NCBI RefSeq assembly: GCF_900964775.1
Contig: NC_041830.1
Location: 13,125,501-13,189,500 of the forward strand
From: Scleropages formosus
Lineage: Eukaryota > Chordata > Actinopteri > Osteoglossiformes > Osteoglossidae
Length of the DNA stretch: 64,000 nt
Direction of reading: 5' to 3'
Part shown: positions 11,763-23,991 of the stretch, piece by piece
Layout: the number at the start of each line of letters is the position of its first letter
Position numbering within the stretch: the stretch's first letter is position 1
Translations under genes and position numbers: made by a program
The notes under the pieces: generated by a model
Seen by the model: the letters and a program-made list of their open reading frames with translations, nothing else
Database searches by the model: none
What the model was told of the DNA's origin: nothing

Positions 11763-12235
11763 AGTCTGTTTAATGGTAACCAGTGTTTTGTTGGCTTTTG
11801 ATTTCATCAGCTGATGTCAGCACTCTGAGCTAAACATCTCAACACCTTGGATTTATAAGTGTTGTGATTGAGTGTGCTCTCTGAATTTTATTCTTATTTA
11901 CTCATCATATGGACGCCTTTGCTTTACATAGCCGCTTGTCCACAAGTCAGGATCCCAGACCTCCGGAGCTTCATTCACTAGGAATGAACTGCCAGGTGCA
12001 GCATGGGTAGTGGAATGACTGTGTACAAACACACAGGTTCTTGCCACATTTAAGTTGATTTCTTAATTCTGTACCACTGGGTGAAGCTTCACCCATGGAG
12101 AAATATGTCACTTTAGCCCCCTCACCTGTTTGCAGTGCAACACTGCACTTTCCACAGTGAAAGCAGAAATTCTTGCATGCATAAATATTGGACTAATAGA
12201 AGGGGGTAGCAGTAGGATCCTTATTGGGATGTGAA

Positions 12236-12466
12236 AATTTAAACTAGCAGGAGTTCTCACTGCAGACTTACACTGGGGTCACTCATCCATACATCAGTGG
12301 AACACACACCACAGGTGAACCTGAACAGCATGTCTTTGTGAGGAAACCCACACAGACATGGGGCAAACATGCATACTACACAGCCTGAGTGGGGATAAAA
12401 CCCACATCCTCTCTTTCCACCCAGGCACTGTGAGACAGCAGTGCTACTCACTGTGCTGCTCTTGTG
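12236..12466 (-). mobile_element. tRNA-derived SINE, family C, minus orientation
   Basis: Read on the minus strand it begins with an A-box-like CACAGTGAGTAGCACTGCTG and CTCACAGTGCCTGGGTGG. It continues with GTGGGTTTTATCCCC (degenerate box B), a GTGTGGGTTTCCTCAC block and AAGACATGCTGTTCAGGTT. This is a widespread fish repeat pattern; the exact family is not established here. Confidence 0.65.
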
Positions 12467-13532
12467 CTGGGCAATAACCTTTGGACCCTGATTTCGATAT
12501 ACATTTTTTTTTCTTTAAAATCATGACATAAGTTCCAAAGGTGAGAGAGTTCCAGCATATTCAATAACACAGGAAGCTGTGTAGATATGTTTTACATTTT
12601 AAATGTTAATTTTACTTTCTGTTCATAAAAATCACCTTTTCTGTTGTGTCCTAGTTTTGCCTTCTCCATATAATCTCTTATAGGCTCAGGTATAGACATA
12701 TCTGTTCATCATATACATATTCAGGGTGTGAGAATAACATCATTTGCACCGGTGAAAAATTTCAGCAGTTTTCTAAAACAAATAACACAGGGGAATATTA
12801 ATAGCATTTATTAAAAATCTGCTATAATAAAACAAAGTTCACATTTACTGAATGCTTTTTTGGGCACCTTTGTGGCCTTCACTTCAAAGCAGCCCTGAGC
12901 TGTAGGACTTCATGTCTGGTGTATTAAACTGGGAACCTCCGTTAGGCGATGTCATATTCCCACAAGTGAAGACTTATGAACTGAGTAAAAGCAGCATCAA
13001 AAAGTCAACTCTGCAACAATAAAGCGTTTATCTCTCATTACATCTCCTCAGCTTCCAAAAGACAATAATTTGCAAAGATATACAACATAACTTGAGTTAA
13101 ACAGTTAGAAATATTTAAAATTTTGCACTCTCAAGGTTGAGGACTTATGCAATAGTGGACCTTGCCCTCGGGCAGCTAAAATTTAAAGAAAAAAAATCTC
13201 TAGAAAATAGTTTTACATTTGCTTTTTATTTGTTTAGCGAAAGGCTTTATAAAAACTGACACCAACAAATTTTGCAGGATCAGTTACATAAACCAACAAC
13301 CTTAAGGATACAAGTACTGGAGAGTCCATGCTGTGGTAAACTTACTTAAAAATATTCTTCTCAGTGATTTTTATTGATAATAGATTTAAATCTTTGAAAA
13401 AAGTTGAAATCTTTTTAAAATTCCACTGCACCTTATGTGATCATTTAAACTTTTAATTAAGTTACATCAACATGTCAGTGTCATATAAAATCTCTAAGAT
13501 GCTTTACAAGAAGTAGTTGGCAGAGTTACTGG

Positions 13533-13733
13533 GGATGTTGTCTGGTAGCGTAGTAGTTAGACCTAAACACGGCAGGTTTGAATCCCACCCCCAGATATAG
13601 CAAGCTTGACTACTTACCCTAAATTGCTCCAGTAAAAATGCCCAGCTGCATAATTGATTAAATAATTGAAGATAGATTAACATTGCAGGTAATGTTGGAA
13701 AAAACACCAGCTAAATATGTAAATTCATTACAA
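13533..13733 (+). mobile_element. tRNA-derived SINE, family A
   Basis: It starts with a CTGGTAGCGTAGTAGTTAG head and has box B-like GGTTTGAATCCC. It continues with AATTGCTCCAGTAAAAATGCCCAGCTG and ends with ACACCAGCTAAATATG. The tail alone is also found upstream of the LTR in the TRIM gene 3 flank (about 23125-23170), consistent with duplication after insertion. Confidence 0.75.
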
Positions 13734-13989
13734 TATCACTAAACAGCAACCCAGCAAGATTACAGGGGATGCACAAACTATAAAAAAAACAAGACACACA
13801 CAATAAAGCATTTTAACTGCCAGGTTTACTTCCCTTTCAATCATATCACGAGAAAAAAGAATAATATCCATAAGGACATTACAGCTGTTTCCTCAGCAAG
13901 AAAAATCATAGCAGACAGTTTAACAGTAAGTTGCTTTGGAAAAAAGTGTCAAGCCAATAAACATAAATGTAAATTGACAATGCATTTCT

Positions 13990-14677
13990 CTATGACTTTG
14001 ATACGAACACTTTCATGGAGCATATTTGCAGAGGAACAGTGGGATCAATAGAAATGAACAACGGAAAAACCTTCTCAGTAAATCTGTGTTTAAAAGTATA
14101 AAGAGGAGTGTTGTGACTGAGGTCAGAGAATGACAGTTGCCCCTTGTCCCAGTCCAGCTGTACCCTGATCTTCTGGGGTTTCTTCACCACTGTGAGAAGG
14201 GTGGGGGGTGAGGTCACTGCTTCGTAATTCCTATGGAACAGCAGGACACTCCACACTCCTTCCGCTGGAGTGTCAGGGACATCCCCCTTCCTCTTGACGG
14301 ACTTTTTAACTACACCCAGCCTCCAGAAATCTGCCTCCCCAACATGTACATCCCAGCTGTGTTCCCCTGAGCTGAATCCTTCAGAACCTAGAACGCATAC
14401 CCATCGGTTAAACCTCTCTGGGTTCTCAGGAAGCTGTTGGGTCTCATAACTGAATCTCATACTGGTCATATCCTCAGACATTACGAATTTTGGATGTGCT
14501 GTATTGGGGTCCAGAACCACAGGAGCTGGAGGGAAAGAGAAACAGAGACATCAGTAGTGACCAACACAGAAGGTAATTAAACATATATAAATAAAAGAGG
14601 CTACGAATAAATTACACAAACCAGTAACAAGACCTCCGGCCAATAGCCTGAGAGACTACAGGGAGCGCAGCAACCTC

Positions 14678-14732
<55 letters not shown>

Positions 14733-17195
14733 CTGTGTCACATTTAAAAAACAATATAGAAACTGAAGCTCAAAGCACAATCAGTTCCGGAATGCCTTTG
14801 AGACCGACCGACCACTGAGTTGCTGTAAATGTTGTGGTCCGAAGAGCAAGGCATCAAGCCCCTTGCTGTTTGGATAAAGCCCTTTCAGAGTAGGAGCCCT
14901 GCAATTCGGACTACGACCTGGACCATGATTCAGACTCAGGTCCATGCCAACAAACCCCATCTTGACTGTGTTCTCCTCTGTGGGGAACGCTCTAAAGTCA
15001 CTGTTTCATCACCTACCTGCCTCGGCAGGTCATGCAAACATTACTGACTCAGCTCTGCACTTACCTTGTTAGTACTCCATGCAACATTGTGACAAACATT
15101 AAAAGGTAACATGGAGTGAGCAAAAAATTTCATAAAAAAATGTAAAAACCATAAATATGCAACTTCAGAAACACTGCATTAAACTAAACCACTCAGTGAC
15201 CCAGAGTCATGGACTGTGATTTTCTCAAGTTTATAACAGGACTGTAGTTTGGAAACTGGTCAAATCCACATCCATTGTGTAGAAATGTACACCCTGTAAT
15301 ACTGATGATAAATCTCTGCTCCCTGAGCATTTTTGAAAAGGAATATGATGACTTTTTATTAGTTATTGTTCCTTCCTCTGGATGATTCATCTTCACAGAA
15401 CAAGAAAAGATGGTTGTGAAACACCTGAACTGTGACACACAAACAGAAGCAGTATGACGTGTGTTTATGATGTAGTCAGTAAAGTGTGAACCTCCCCCCT
15501 GTACACTGAGAGTGTGTATCTGCACCCAGGACTCACTGTACTGAACAACGTCCAGCATCTTCTCCCACACTCTGTACTTCAGGTTGCCCAGGTGTTTGGC
15601 CACATTAATCAGGGCTCCTGAAACCTCCTCTGGATCCTTCACCCTCACTTGGGATCTGCAGTGATGTTCAACGGTCACTTCTGAGTTTCCTGTCTTTTTG
15701 ACTTCATTACCACAATTTAGTTCAGCTCAGTATCTTTATAATGAATTATACTATTTTTCAAAGTAGTGTTTTTATTGTGCTCTTCAAGATTCAACCAGTG
15801 TGCTCACCTTACACCACACACACAATAAATCTGAATCATGGTTACATGTGAAATATGTGCTATGAGACCTATTTCAGACCAGCAGCAAAGAGGTACTTTA
15901 ATTACCTTCCTTTAATGTCCTTGTAGTTCTGAAAAGGGGTAAAAGAACAGTTATTATGGGTTTACCTTCAGAAATAAGAAAAACATAAAACACTGAATAG
16001 CTGAATAATATGAAGACAATTTGACACAAACACAAGATGATTAATGACCTGCAGGAACGAGATGTCTTCAGCTCCCAGCTCCCGTTCTATGGCTCTGATG
16101 GTCCCTGAAAGGGATGAAATCTCTTGTGTCATCTTCTCAATCTTCTCCTTCATCGTGTCACTCTTGTGCTCCTCTTCCTCCCTCAGTTCAGCTATCCTGG
16201 CTGCCTCTTCATCCTTGAGGAACTGGTGAAGTTTCTCAAACTGCTCCTTTATCTGTCTCTCTGTGTTCTGCTGTTGGTTCTGCAGTGAAAACCATTCAGT
16301 GTCATCAGGTCCATGTCCATCACTCTAACATGTATTTCCACAGTGAACACGGTAAACTGTACCTTGATGTGCTCTGCTATTTCTTCCCATGTTTTCTTTA
16401 CTTTAGTAAAGACTTCCAGCTTCTCCTGCAGCGGATTCAATGTTGTCCTCAGTTCCTCCTGGAAGAACGAAATGGTTCAGTAAATGTATTAAAATTTACA
16501 CTGAGCACAGTGAACACAGACTGTACCAGAGCTCTGTTGTGGACAGAGAGGAATTACACTGGTCAGGTCACTGTTTCTACATTCTGTAAACACAGTATCT
16601 GTGGTAAAAATCAAGAGCTGTGAGGGGAGCTTCCGATCGTCTGTGAAAATGACTGTTCACTTTGATGTCAGAGCAAATAAACTTAGAGAACAGCCATTTA
16701 AATTGATCTTCACTCATCTTTCATATCGTTCAGACATTTATACCATATTATACTATTTTTTTATAAGACTGTTGAACATGTTCATTCCACCTTGTATTTT
16801 TCTGTTGCTTCCTGAACTGGTTGCAGTTTGTGGTTTTCATGAGTTTCTGAGGTTTGACACACAACGCACACAAGAACCTGGTCGTCCAAACAGAAGAGTT
16901 TGAGTTTCTCGTTGTGCAGATGGCACAGAACTTCAGATCCTGCTGCAGCTCTCTGACTTCTCTCATGTAAGAAGGCCTCACATGTGTTCTTTAGAGCCAG
17001 GTTGAGAGGAGGCTCATCCATAGAAGACTCCCTCCTACACACTGGACATTCCCGAGAGCTCTTCTCCTGCCAGTCCTTCTCCAGACAGTCTTTACAGAAG
17101 CTGTGGCTACACTTGAGGAGGACAGGATCCCTGTAGATGTCACAGCACACGGGACAGGAGAGCTCCTCTTCCAGAACAGAGATCTTGGATGCCAT
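13990..17195 (-). CDS. TRIM gene 1: RING/B-box/coiled-coil/PRY-SPRY E3 ligase (TRIM35/A33-like)
   Basis: A predicted E3 ubiquitin ligase of the class IV TRIM type. Exons in transcript order are 16791-17195, 16363-16458, 16049-16279, 15906-15928, 15537-15655 and 13990-14525. They total 1410 nt, or 469 residues, with all phases compatible. The RING is C14-C17-C29-H31-C34-C37-C50-C53. The B-box 2 uses C91, H94, C102, D105, C110, C113, H119 and H122. Residues 136-244 are a Glu/Lys-rich coiled coil. The last exon is PRY-SPRY with LDPNTAH, WDVHVG and RVQLDWDKG. The first donor is a poor GTGGAA, so intron retention could give a RING-B-box-only protein ending KVE. It is nearly identical to TRIM gene 3 outside the SPRY exon, pointing to recent duplication or conversion. 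Teleost paralogues carry names such as TRIM35-like, zinc-binding protein A33-like or NF7-like; I assign no symbol. Confidence 0.9.
14682..14726. repeat. (CA)n microsatellite
   Basis: About 22 CA units lie in the last intron of TRIM gene 1, between the linker exon and the SPRY exon. Confidence 0.95.
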
Positions 17196-17254
17196 TCTGA
17201 TTCTACACGTAGTGTGTGTGTATCTGTCCGTCGCGGCGCTGACCTCTGATCACT

Positions 17255-17265
17255 GTTTCACTTTC
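17255..17265 (-). promoter_or_regulatory. ISRE/IRF site upstream of TRIM gene 1
   Basis: On the minus strand it reads GAAAGTGAAAC, a full match to the GAAANNGAAA core of interferon-stimulated response elements. It lies 60 bp upstream of the ATG at 17195. Similar sites occur at the same place in the four paralogues. Confidence 0.65.
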
Positions 17266-17269
17266 ATTA

Positions 17270-18776
17270 TTGTAACCGAGCTCTCGTGTAGGTTTGGCCT
17301 AGACACTTAGGTAAAGAAAACAATAAACGATACTCTTCAGGGTTGATTCCAAACATTTTCCAAGTTCTATTGGATCCAACACAAGTGAAACTTGGGAGGA
17401 GACTGACTGATGCACGCCAGTGCGCATGTAGAAAATCCCGCCTACGGCAAGCCCCGAGGGGAGAAATACTCAGCTCATACACGTACGCACAACTAGTGAA
17501 GTTACCATATCCAAACAATATCCAAATTTAAATCTTTCACACTATTTTCTTCCCTCTTTGAAAGAAAGTTACATATTAGAAGTCTTTAAAGAATCTGAAG
17601 TTTAATTTTCAAAACAATGTAGTCATTTTAACACTTGCCCTAATCTCCGTGAAACATGATCAGATCACGTTTTACGTTCATTTGCCAAGTGGTTCTTTAT
17701 TTTAAAAACACCTCCGTCTGTCCAAATCCAGTTAAGATCACATAGCCAAACTCCAGAAAGTACAGGCCAGACTAATAAATGTGAACACAATGGAAAAAAC
17801 TATTGTCATATCAAACATAATATTTAAATAAAACATGATACTTCCTAATGATTAAATAAATATTATCTGGCAGTAACTTGCATTGCACTCTTCCTTTCAT
17901 CTGCTATACAGTATATAACATACCTTGCATTGCTGATTCATTCTACAACTCTTTGTTTTACACTCAGATATTGTGATCATAATATTCAGACCTTATAAAT
18001 GCAACAAGAAAAACTTGATGTGGAGGCTGGAAGAAAATTGATATTTACAGAATATACAGTAACACACCTGCTCTCATAGCAGAGCTCTCATAATGTGCTG
18101 ACATGAGCAGGGTTATGGAGAAGGTCTGAGAAAAGGCAACGGGACACAAGTGATTGAAGTGTGAGGTCAGTATGGACAACGCGGAAACCTCCGGAACATG
18201 GGGTTCCATCGGTTATAGTCCTTCAATGATCACGCCACACTGTTTCGGGTGAGATTGCAGTTTTTATTTAGGCAGGTGGGTCAGTTCATTAATGGAGCAG
18301 CTTGAACTCCGGGCTTCGTTCATAGTGCCGTTTGGTACTTCTGTCTGTCCTGTATAGGGATGTTGGACCTAAAAACTGCTGATCTCTTAGATACATTTCA
18401 GTCTGAGGTCAGAGTTCAAATGCCACACTCAAAACAATCACTTTTATTTATTACTTCTCATTCATCACATAAGGAAACTGAATTCACATAATTTCACTTC
18501 TGTCAGTTCCATCTCCAAGTGTACAGGATTTTGAAGTAAAGTGAATGGGAAGCACACTAAGTCCCTGTAACAGTGGATAGTGGGAGCTTATAAAAAACAC
18601 AGATGACTTTTTATTTATTTATTTTTTTTTAATTGCATCTGTTCACCAGGTTTCACTCGTTTGCTGTGAGCACCACATTAAAATTACACTGAAAAATATT
18701 AAGGACTATTGAATCTCTTTTTTATGGTTCATGCCATCGCATTTGTGAGGTTTTCCTCACATGTACACTTATTTAT
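17270..18776. other. Intergenic, TRIM genes 1-2
   Basis: No gene was recognised. The sequence is AT-rich, with a more complex unidentified stretch at about 18110-18370. A T-rich run lies near 18610-18630. Confidence 0.5.
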
Positions 18777-21700
18777 TTATTTCACATTTACCTTCACAGA
18801 GAAGATGTAGAGAGGAATAGAATCACTCCCACAACAGAAAATCGGAAATACCTTCTCAGTAAATCTGTGTTTAAAAGTGTAAAGAAGAGTGTTGTGACTG
18901 AGGTCAGAGAATGACAGTTCCCCCCTGTCCCAGTCCAGCTGTACCCTGATCCTCTCGGGTTTCCTCCTCACTCTCAGAGGGGTGGCAGGTAAAGTATTTG
19001 CCCTGTAACTCCCATAGCACTGCTCTACAGTCCAAACTCCTCCTGCTGGGATCATACTAAACTCCTCCTTTCTATCGATAGACTCCTTAGCCACACCCAG
19101 TATCCAGGAGGTTTTTCCTTTTACTCCAACATCCCAGTAATGTTTCCCGGCACAGAACCCCTCTGAACCCAGCACACATGTGTATATACCACACCTCTCT
19201 GGGTTATCAGGAAGCTGTCGTCTCGTTGTGTATCTCACACTGGTCAGATTGTTGGTCAGCGAGAGATGGGGACAGGCAGTATTTGGATCCAGAACCACAG
19301 GAGCTGAAGGGAAATTAACAGAATGGTAAGCGAAGTCTTGCACGAACACACAGGGTCAGATGTGATGGAGCATTTGTGGCGCGAACTGCAAATGAGCAAA
19401 CAAGTTTTTGAAAAACTGATTTATATTTCATGGAAATAAAATAAAAAATCTGTTAGTGTCTTGTAGTGGTGGCACAGTGGGCTTGGCTTGTGCCTGCTCT
19501 CTGGTGGGTCTGGGGTTCGAGTCCCGCTTGGGGCGTCCCATCCTGGGTGCGTCCTCTCCCCCTCCAGCCTTGTGCCCTGTGTTACTGGGTTAGGCTCTGG
19601 TTCCCTGCACAAGTGGTTTCAGACAGTGTGTGTCGTGTCTTATATTTACTATTTATTTTGTCTCATAGAGTCATAGAGAAAAACACTACTGAGAACACCA
19701 ATATTACAACAGCTGCTGATGCTGGAATGCAACAACCACAGTTTAATTGTCACAAACGACACACTTCCATGGACACCAGTACAGTGAGAGTGTGCATCTG
19801 CCCCCAGGACTCACTGTATTCAATATCGTCCGCCAATGACTCCCACACTCTGTACTTCAGGTTACCCAAGTGTTGGGCCACATTAATCAGAGCTCCCGAA
19901 AACTTTCCTGGATCTTCCACTTTGCTCTGGATCCTGGAATGACAATGAGCGGTCACTTCTGGTCGTTGTTTGGAGAAGAATACACAAACTATCAGAGGCT
20001 TTTGCAGACCATCCAAACTCATTGGTCACTGACACCGAATTCTGGAATTATTGACATCAATTTGAGGGTATCGGTAACATACCTTTTCTTTGTGTCCTTG
20101 TAGTCCTGAAATAAAGATGACAAAATTACTATCAACACACAAAGCCCTCAAATAAATGAAATTGAAACAGTAAAAAGTAAATCTGGATTTTTTTTAGACC
20201 ACTATGCTTAAGATATATTGCACTTTGTTGTTTCAAATCAAATTTTTCCACTTTTTAAAAGCAATCAGCAAAACTGTATGATGTGTAAAAAAACAGATTG
20301 TTAATCTTTTCCTGCTCTTATACGTTATACTCACCATCAGGAATGAAACACCTTCAGCTCCCAGTTTCTGTTGTATGAGTCTTATTTTTGATAAAAGGTT
20401 TGAAATCCCTAATGTCAACGTTTCGATCTTTTTCTTCACCATTTGAGTCTTGTCACACTCTTCAGCCCGCAGTGCAGCAAGTCTCTTGTCCTCCTCATAC
20501 CTCAGAAAGAGGTGAAGCATCTCAAAATCGGACTGAATCTGCTTTTCTGTCTGTTTGGCTTGACTCTGGAATATAGAACGATGTCACTATCAACCACATA
20601 TGCAAATGTTCAGATGTGGAGGGATTATTGGAAATTCACAACCAGCGTGATATGACCACTCCTGCTAAATATTGTGACCTCTTGCCCTTGTGCTTTTTTT
20701 TTTTTTACATTTATCTTTATTACTTTTGCATTTTCTTGCTGTGTTGGTTTTGTTTCTGAGCTGATGTGACCCAGTTCTGCACCATTGTGTTGTTAATTAA
20801 ATAAAAAAGAATGTAACACAGTCTTCCGATGGTACAACCTTGATGTGTTCCGCTGTTTGTTCCCAGGTTTGCTTTACTCTGTTAAAAACTTTCAGCTTCG
20901 TCTGCAGGGGCTTCAGTGCTGCCCTGAGTTCCTCCTGGAAGAATGCAAATGCAGAACAAATCATCTCAGCAAAAAAAGCACTACTCTAATAGGCTCCATA
21001 CGCAAAATTTACAGTAATAATGTCAGATATAGAATGTAATGATAACTTATTCGTGACAAATTATTTTTTATTTGCCAGAGGACAGAGAGATGTGAAGATA
21101 ATGTAACCTGACAGTGAGAGAGAGTTTTCATAAGGACTCCTATGTTGTCGAGAGCTATTTGAGTACTGAGTATTGAATACTATTAGAAAAGCTACATTCA
21201 AATATGTACTTGGATTTTGTTAGGATAAACACTTAAATCAGTGCCGCTGAATTAATTTTCATACAAATCTAAAATTTTAAATAATTAAGTGTACATGTTA
21301 TTTACGTGAAAAGTATAACTCATAGTGCATCATCTCTGCTACGCTATATTGCAGTGTATTTCCTGTGCAATGAAAGTTTACACTGCTAAGTCAGTAACCG
21401 GATCAGAAGTGAAATCATTTGAGTTATAAATGCGGAGACAACATACTACTGCATAATTCAATTTATTCTTGCCTGCAGGAAACAAGAAACCGGACACAGT
21501 GTTGTATTTATAGTCCCTCTGTCTCAAAGTCTACATATAAGTATCAGTATTAACGCAGGTTGGGAAACAACCTAATGACCATTCCTGAATTAAAAGGAAA
21601 AAATATATCAGAAAACAGAGAACAGAAATATAGTCAAACCTTATATTCTTTGGTTACTTCCTGAACTGGCCGGAATTTATGATTTTCATGTTTTTTTGAA

Positions 21701-22044
21701 GTTTGACAAACAAGACAAACAGGTGTTTGGTCGTCCAAACAGAAGAGTTTGAGCTTCCCGTTGTGCAGATGGCAGAGAAATTCAGTCCCCGCCGCAGCTC
21801 CCTGACGTCTCTCCTGTAAGAAGGCCTCACACGTGTTCTTCAGAGCCAGGTTCAGAGGAGCGCTGAGGGAAACACAACTTCTCCTGCAAACTGGACATTT
21901 CCAAGGCCCATTTGCTCTACAGCATTGCTGTAAACAGGTCCCACACAAGCTGTGGCTGCACTTCAGCAGAACAGGATCCCTGTAGATGTCACGGCACACA
22001 GGACACGTCAGCTCTGCTTCCAGGAGAGATGATCTTCCCGCCAT
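18777..22044 (-). CDS. TRIM gene 2: RING/B-box/coiled-coil/PRY-SPRY E3 ligase, divergent member
   Basis: Exons in transcript order are 21640-22044, 20839-20934, 20335-20565, 20083-20105, 19815-19933 and 18777-19303. They sum to 1401 nt (466 residues), with exon lengths of 405, 96, 231, 23 and 119 nt identical to TRIM gene 1. The start is [14 protein letters not shown]. The RING is complete ([26 protein letters not shown]) but its central part ([11 protein letters not shown]) differs from all others. B-box 2 is intact. The SPRY has [15 protein letters not shown] and [10 protein letters not shown]. It is the most divergent of the five and shares no long near-identical intron with them, so it has probably escaped recent conversion. 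The first donor is GTTTGA. A family B SINE sits just upstream of the SPRY exon. Confidence 0.9.
19468..19640 (+). mobile_element. tRNA-derived SINE, family B
   Basis: A-box-like TGGCACAGTGG and box B GGTTCGAGTCCC are followed by the GC-rich body (CTCTCCCCCTCCAGCCTTGTGCCCTGTG). It ends in TGTGTG. It lies in the last intron of TRIM gene 2 in the antisense orientation to that gene and lacks the central GCGACGGACTGGC segment seen in other copies. Confidence 0.75.
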
Positions 22045-22080
22045 GACTGCAGAGTTGCGCTCCGTCTTCTGCTCGGTGTC

Positions 22081-22098
22081 ACTTTCTGTTTCGGTTTC
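22081..22098 (-). promoter_or_regulatory. ISRE upstream of TRIM gene 2
   Basis: On the minus strand it reads GAAACCGAAACAGAAAGT, three GAAA repeats in ISRE spacing. It lies 37-54 bp upstream of the ATG at 22044. This is the strongest of the five sites. Confidence 0.7.
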
Positions 22099-22682
22099 AA
22101 TTTTACTCTTTTAGTCATTTTACTTGTTTTCCCGCATTAAAGTTTAAAGCATTTCCAATTAGGATGTGAGATAGCTCTTTCTTCAGCATCGAGGATCATG
22201 TTTGTAACTGCTTCCTTCTTCCTACTACACACGCTTAAGAAACGTCAGTATATTTATACAAAGTCCATAAAGAGACAGAGCGCTTTTACAAACTGCACAA
22301 ACTTACTGATTGTAGCATTAAAATCTGTTAACTGTGAAACACAAACATTTACGAACTGCAGCGCACGTGGCCAGGGAGGGAGGATGGAGGTAGGATGACC
22401 TGTGGACACCAGCACATCACGTTCCCTTGATTGCCTTTTCAAACCTCCGGCACTAGCAGGTCGACCCAGAGAGAGAAGGTGGAGGACTTGTACCTGCCTG
22501 ACAGAACCATTCTCACTCATATCCAAGACCACCGCACACATAGCGACTCCTTCTCACCTATGACCGTGTGTTGTGAGGACATCGCTGTAAGTCCACAGTT
22601 CACTGAGTTGACATCTGTCGACCTGCCTGTATCCGAGTGAACCTGCCGTTTCACGTGTACCGGTGCCACGTGTCATTTAAAA

Positions 22683-22688
22683 CACACA

Positions 22689-22737
<49 letters not shown>

Positions 22738-22924
22738 TTTCAGAACCGCTTGTCCCATACAGGGTCACGGGGAACCGGAGCCTACCCGGTAACACAGGGC
22801 ACAAGGCCGGAGGGGGAGGGGACACACCCAGGACAGGACACCAGTCCATCGCAAGGCACCCCAAGCGGGACTCGAACCCCAGACCCACCGGAAAGCAGGA
22901 CCGTGGTCCAACCCACCGCACCCC
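22683..22924 (-). mobile_element. tRNA-derived SINE, family B, with CA microsatellite
   Basis: On plus it reads (CA)n, then TTTTCAGAACCGCTTGTCCC and GGGTCACGGGGAACCGG. The GC-rich body follows, then GGGACTCGAACCCC (box B complement), ending at a GTGGTCCAACCCACCGCACCCCC head. The CA run at 22687-22736 is the expanded 3' tail of the SINE. Confidence 0.85.
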
Positions 22925-23204
22925 CTGTCACACATACTCCTCTTGTTGAAGTTGTCTCCTATCACACAACTCCTGAGAGAGACTGAGCTCCTCAGACACC
23001 TGGGAGACACACAGTTGACAGTGAGTGACCCTTCTGCTAAAAACCTGGTAATACAGGTAATACTGAGTTAGAGTGAGTGACCCCACGGAAATTTCACAAT
23101 CCTTGCCGATTAAAATAAAATAAAAATGATTTTAGAAAAGAACATCAGCTAAATATGTACATTTATTAATGTAAGTGAAGAGCAGCACAAGATTACAGTG
23201 GATG

Positions 23205-23719
23205 TGTCACGACCCACAGGGACAGTACCCCTACGGGCCAGAGGGGGCGCTACTCAGTGCCACTAACCCAGACCCATCGTGCACCTCTTCGTACTCTGCT
23301 ATTTAGTGACGTATAAAAGGAGCAAGTGGCGGAGGACACGTCGCGGATTCTTCATCAGCCTTTCATTGTGTTCAATAGCGATCGTTACTTCCCCGCTTCC
23401 TCAAGTTTTGTTCCATAGGTGTTTATGTTCCAGTCCCGAGTTCCCGTTCTGTCGACTCCTGCCTTTCGTGCTCCAGTCCAGGTCCAGCGTTCCAGTCCGG
23501 TTTTTCGTCACACCTCCGTATTTAAGTTCTCCTCGGATTCGTCCTTCGCTTTTCACCCCAAAAACGCTGTCTCCTTGTTCTGCCTTCATAGTTTCATACC
23601 TTTACACTGTACTTTACACTTTGTACTCTAAACTTATAAATACTCTGCACGTGGGGTCATTTACTTTTCGTCCGGACGCTAACATACACACACACACAAC
23701 ACACACATTCATTGTGACA
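23205..23719 (+). mobile_element. Solo LTR-like fossil (Gypsy-type guess), about 515 bp
   Basis: The element starts TGTCACGACCC and ends ATTGTGACA, so it has TG...CA termini with a short inverted repeat. A TATA-like TATAAAAG at 23312-23319 fits a plus-strand LTR promoter. No internal retroviral-type coding region accompanies it, so it is a lone LTR. The paralogous flank of TRIM gene 1 (near 13765) lacks it, which makes it younger than that duplication. No clean target duplication could be read. Family assignment is a guess. Confidence 0.55.
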
Positions 23720-23991
23720 CAATGTTGAATCATACGTTTCATGTTTTACACGACAGTTATATATATACTTTGCAAATTATTTAGAAAAACAAGGGAAAAG
23801 CATTTTGACTGCTATCCGTTTAGTTCCCTGTCAGTTAGGGTGTTTTATTTTTAAATAATATCCATAAGCAAATCAGAGAGCCGTTTCCTCGCAACAAAAA
23901 TCGTCGTTAACAGTTAAACGTCGCTTTGGATAAAAGCCTCAGAAGAATCAAACGTAAATTGACACCAAAATGGCATTTAAAATGCACTTCT

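Larger units (their letters stand above)
11800..13989. other. Intergenic, SELENOF to TRIM array
   Basis: No gene was recognised. It contains a family C SINE (about 12236-12466) and a family A SINE (about 13533-13733). The last 250 bp align with the region after TRIM gene 3 (23.7-24.0 kb), so they belong to the duplicated unit. Confidence 0.6.
22100..23991. other. Intergenic, TRIM genes 2-3
   Basis: It holds a family B SINE with a long CA run (22683-22924), a family A SINE tail (about 23125-23170) and a solo-LTR-like element (23205-23719). The 23.72-23.99 kb part aligns with the 3' flank of TRIM gene 1. No gene was recognised. Confidence 0.6.

Noticed and set aside
14682-14726. Regular repeats considered as a CRISPR-like or tandem array
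   Set aside because: Simple CA dinucleotide repeat; there are no spacers, and the genome is eukaryotic.
23279-23728. 149-codon frame within the LTR-like element at 23.2 kb
   Set aside because: It lies wholly inside an LTR, which is non-coding in these elements.
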